This document shows, piece by piece, positions 62,263 to 64,000 of a stretch of DNA of 64,000 bases; the stretch's first letter is position 1, and each line of letters begins with the position of its first letter. The translations under genes and the position numbers were made by a program. Origin of the DNA: Alphaproteobacteria bacterium (GTDB lineage Bacteria > Pseudomonadota > Alphaproteobacteria > Micavibrionales > Micavibrionaceae); the NCBI GenBank assembly GCA_016699735.1, contig CP065008.1:2679962-2743961 (forward strand). The letters run 5' to 3'. The notes below the pieces were generated by a model. The model made no database searches and was not told the origin of the DNA. It saw only the letters and a list, made by a program, of their open reading frames with translations.

Positions 62263-63518
62263 TTATTCTTCCAGATAATCCAGATCGGTCCCGAAGGTCT
62301 CCTTCAGACTCGCCAGCGCGATGAACGCCAGCACCAGCATTAGCCCCACAACGCTCAAGCCCGCCATCGTGACTCCAAGACTCCCCTTGAGTCCCTGAAA
62401 AATCGAGGTACTGAGAATGACCGACCCGCGCACCATGTTGGGAATGCTGGTCGCCGCCGTCGCGCGGATATTGGTCCCGAACTGCTCCGCCCCCATCTGC
62501 ACGAACATCGCCCAGTAACCCGTCCCGATACCCAGCAGCAGGCACAGCCCGTAATACGCCTCCAGCGAATGATGCGGCCCCCAGACATAAACGCAGGAAA
62601 ACACACCCGTAAGGCACAGGAAAATCGCCACCGCCTTCTTCCGGCTCCGCAGCAACTGGCTCAGAAGCCCGCTGAACATATCCCCGATCACCAGCCCGAC
62701 ATAGCAGAACAAAACGGCCTTCCCCGCCGTCGGCATATCTCCGGTCATCCCGAAATCCTTGGCGAACTCCGGCGTAAAGGTGATAAACAGCCCGACAACA
62801 GCCCATAGCGGCATCCCCACCACGATCACCGCGATATATTTTTTCAGGCAGGCAGGCCGCAGCAAAATGAGAGGATTACCGGGCTTCAAAAGCTTCTTCC
62901 CTTCCTTGCCCTGCTGGCTCATCATTTCGAACATGGAGGATTCGCGCACCTGAAACCGCAGCACAAGCAGCCCCAGCCCCATGATCCCGCCGATCACATA
63001 AGCCGTGCGCCAGTCGAAGATATCCGCGACCACCGCAGCAAAACGGCCCCCGCCACCCCGATGGACGCGATAAAAGTGGTCCCGAGGCCGCGCAACGCCC
63101 GGGGCAGAAGCTCGGAGGCCAGCGTCACACCCGCGCCCAGTTCCCCGGCCAACCCGATCCCGGCAATAAACCGCAGCACGGCATACTGCTCGACGGAACC
63201 GACAAACCCGTTGAGGATATTGGCGATCGAATACATCAGGATGGAGCCGAACAGAACCGAGACCCGCCCCATGCGGTCGCCCCACACCCCCCAGATCAGC
63301 CCACCGACGAGAAGCCCTGCCATCTGCGTATTGAGAAGAAAAATACCCGTCTCAAGCAAATCGGCCTCGGAGACACCCAGATCCTTAAGGCTCTGCACGC
63401 GCACGATATTAAACAGCAGAAGATCGAAGATATCGACGAAATACCCCAGTGTCGCCACCAGGATGGTCATCATGGTCGCCCGCTCGATCTCGTATTTCTT
63501 CTCAAGCGAGGACAACAT
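62263..63518 (-). pseudogene. MFS transporter, frameshifted (metabolite:H+ symporter type)
   Basis: Two frames together make one normal MFS protein of about 420 aa. From 63518: MLSSLEKKYEIERATMMTIL, WGVWGDRMGRVSVLFGSI (the helix 2-3 loop signature) and LGTTFIASIGVAGAV. The second half resumes in another frame with FAAVVADIFDWRTAYVIGG, RESSMFEMM and MGAEQFGTNIRATAATSIPN. The break is at a run of four A on the plus strand (63040-63043), i.e. four T in the gene; five would restore the frame. It may be a true mutation or a sequencing or assembly error in a homopolymer. The gene lies four bases after serC and upstream of serA, so the operon context favours a once-functional transporter. Confidence 0.85.
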
Positions 63519-63521
63519 GGA

Positions 63522-64000
63522 TCAGGCGGCTTTCTGGCCCTGTGTTTCGGATTTGGCCTTGGCGTAAGACCATTCGATCCACGGCAACAACGCTTCGACA
63601 TCCGCCGTCTCGACCGTCGCTCCGCACCAGATACGAAGCCCGGCGGGCGCATCACGGTATCCCGCGACATCGTAACCGGCGGCTTCCTTCTCCAGAAGCT
63701 TGGTCGTGGCCTTGATAAAATTCTCCTGATCGGCAGCCGCCAGCCCCTTGAACCACGCATCCGTGATCTTTAGGCAAACCGAGGTTTTGGAAACCGTTTC
63801 GCTTGTCTCAGCCAGAAATTCGATCCAGTCCGTTTTGCTGACCCACTTCTCGATAACAGCAAAATTCTCCGCCGTCCGCTTGATCGTTCCCTTCAGCCCG
63901 CCGATGCTCTTGACCCAACGCAGCGCATCCAGACAATCCTCCACCGCCAGCATGGAGGGCGTGTTGATCGTCGCGCCTTCGAACAGCGCTTCGTTCAGCT
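63522..64000 (-). CDS. serC: Phosphoserine aminotransferase (5' part outside the window)
   Basis: Second step of serine synthesis: converts 3-phosphohydroxypyruvate and glutamate to phosphoserine, using pyridoxal phosphate. Only the C-terminal 160 residues are visible; the frame is open to the window edge (ALFEGATINTPSMLAVEDCL, then DALRWVKSIGGL). Further on are TSVCLKITDAWFKGLAAADQ and YRDAPAGLRIWCGATVE, which fit the long alphaproteobacterial form of SerC. It precedes serA on the same strand with the MFS gene between them. Confidence 0.85.
   Translation of the reverse strand, partial: LNEALFEGATINTPSMLAVEDCLDALRWVKSIGGLKGTIKRTAENFAVIEKWVSKTDWIEFLAETSETVSKTSVCLKITDAWFKGLAAADQENFIKATTKLLEKEAAGYDVAGYRDAPAGLRIWCGATVETADVEALLPWIEWSYAKAKSETQGQKAA

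Overview
The window reads as about 64 kb of chromosome from an alphaproteobacterium with GC-rich coding DNA. Three things point there: the hflK-hflC-degP cluster, the gene types and codon use throughout, and a cluster of GANTC (CcrM-type) sites at the best origin candidate. I cannot name the order with certainty; a free-living Rhodospirillales- or Micavibrionales-like organism would fit. No rRNA, tRNA or CRISPR array was seen. There are about 50 protein genes, several structured non-coding stretches and a few horizontally acquired patches.

Region by region. 0-3.3 kb: membrane protease control (HflK, HflC, DegP). 3.3-5.4 kb: an AT-richer type II restriction-modification pair strongly resembling EcoO109I, tail to tail. 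5.5-9.1 kb: an EamA-type exporter, MiaA, and a two-gene envelope operon with a DUF4349-like lipoprotein. 9.2-17.8 kb: branched-chain amino acid synthesis split into three parts. ilvB lies behind a clear Val/Leu leader-peptide attenuator, ilvN is alone, and ilvC has its own promoter and terminator. Between ilvB and ilvN are a hairpin RNA candidate, an AT-rich hypothetical gene, a small two-gene operon and the K+ transporter Kup. 17.9-22.4 kb: two tandem EamA transporters, then a divergent pair of unknown genes separated by two Fur-like boxes. 22.4-30.6 kb: a TPR-methyltransferase, an orphan FlgC-like rod protein, a formyltransferase, a MASE1/CHASE/PAS histidine kinase with its Rcp1-like receiver, and a sirtuin. 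30.6-40.6 kb: cell-wall and envelope genes (amidase, small lipoprotein, L,D-transpeptidase, YfgM-like protein, BamB, MscS) plus Der. 40.6-45.7 kb: cvpA-purF and thrS-infC.

46-57 kb is a complete type I secretion locus on the minus strand: a 1702-residue cysteine-containing RTX/VWA adhesin, TolC, an ABC exporter and an HlyD adaptor. 57-58.4 kb has no credible gene. It combines an AT-rich block with DnaA boxes and clustered GANTC sites (candidate replication origin or DnaA/CcrM-controlled region) with about 550 nt that fold into many local helices (candidate large RNA). 58.4-60.6 kb carries a tandemly duplicated two-gene module: a receiver with a C-terminal FGPDRRRK tail plus an all-helical partner with a conserved His. 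The last part is serC-MFS-serA for serine synthesis, with the MFS gene broken by a one-base homopolymer change.

The features most worth a second look are the duplicated receiver/helical-partner module, the structured region and origin-like block at 57-58 kb, three copies of a long-hairpin repeat immediately downstream of stop codons with arm-by-arm compensatory changes, two promoter-plus-hairpin RNA candidates (11.3 and 46.1 kb), and the ilv attenuator.
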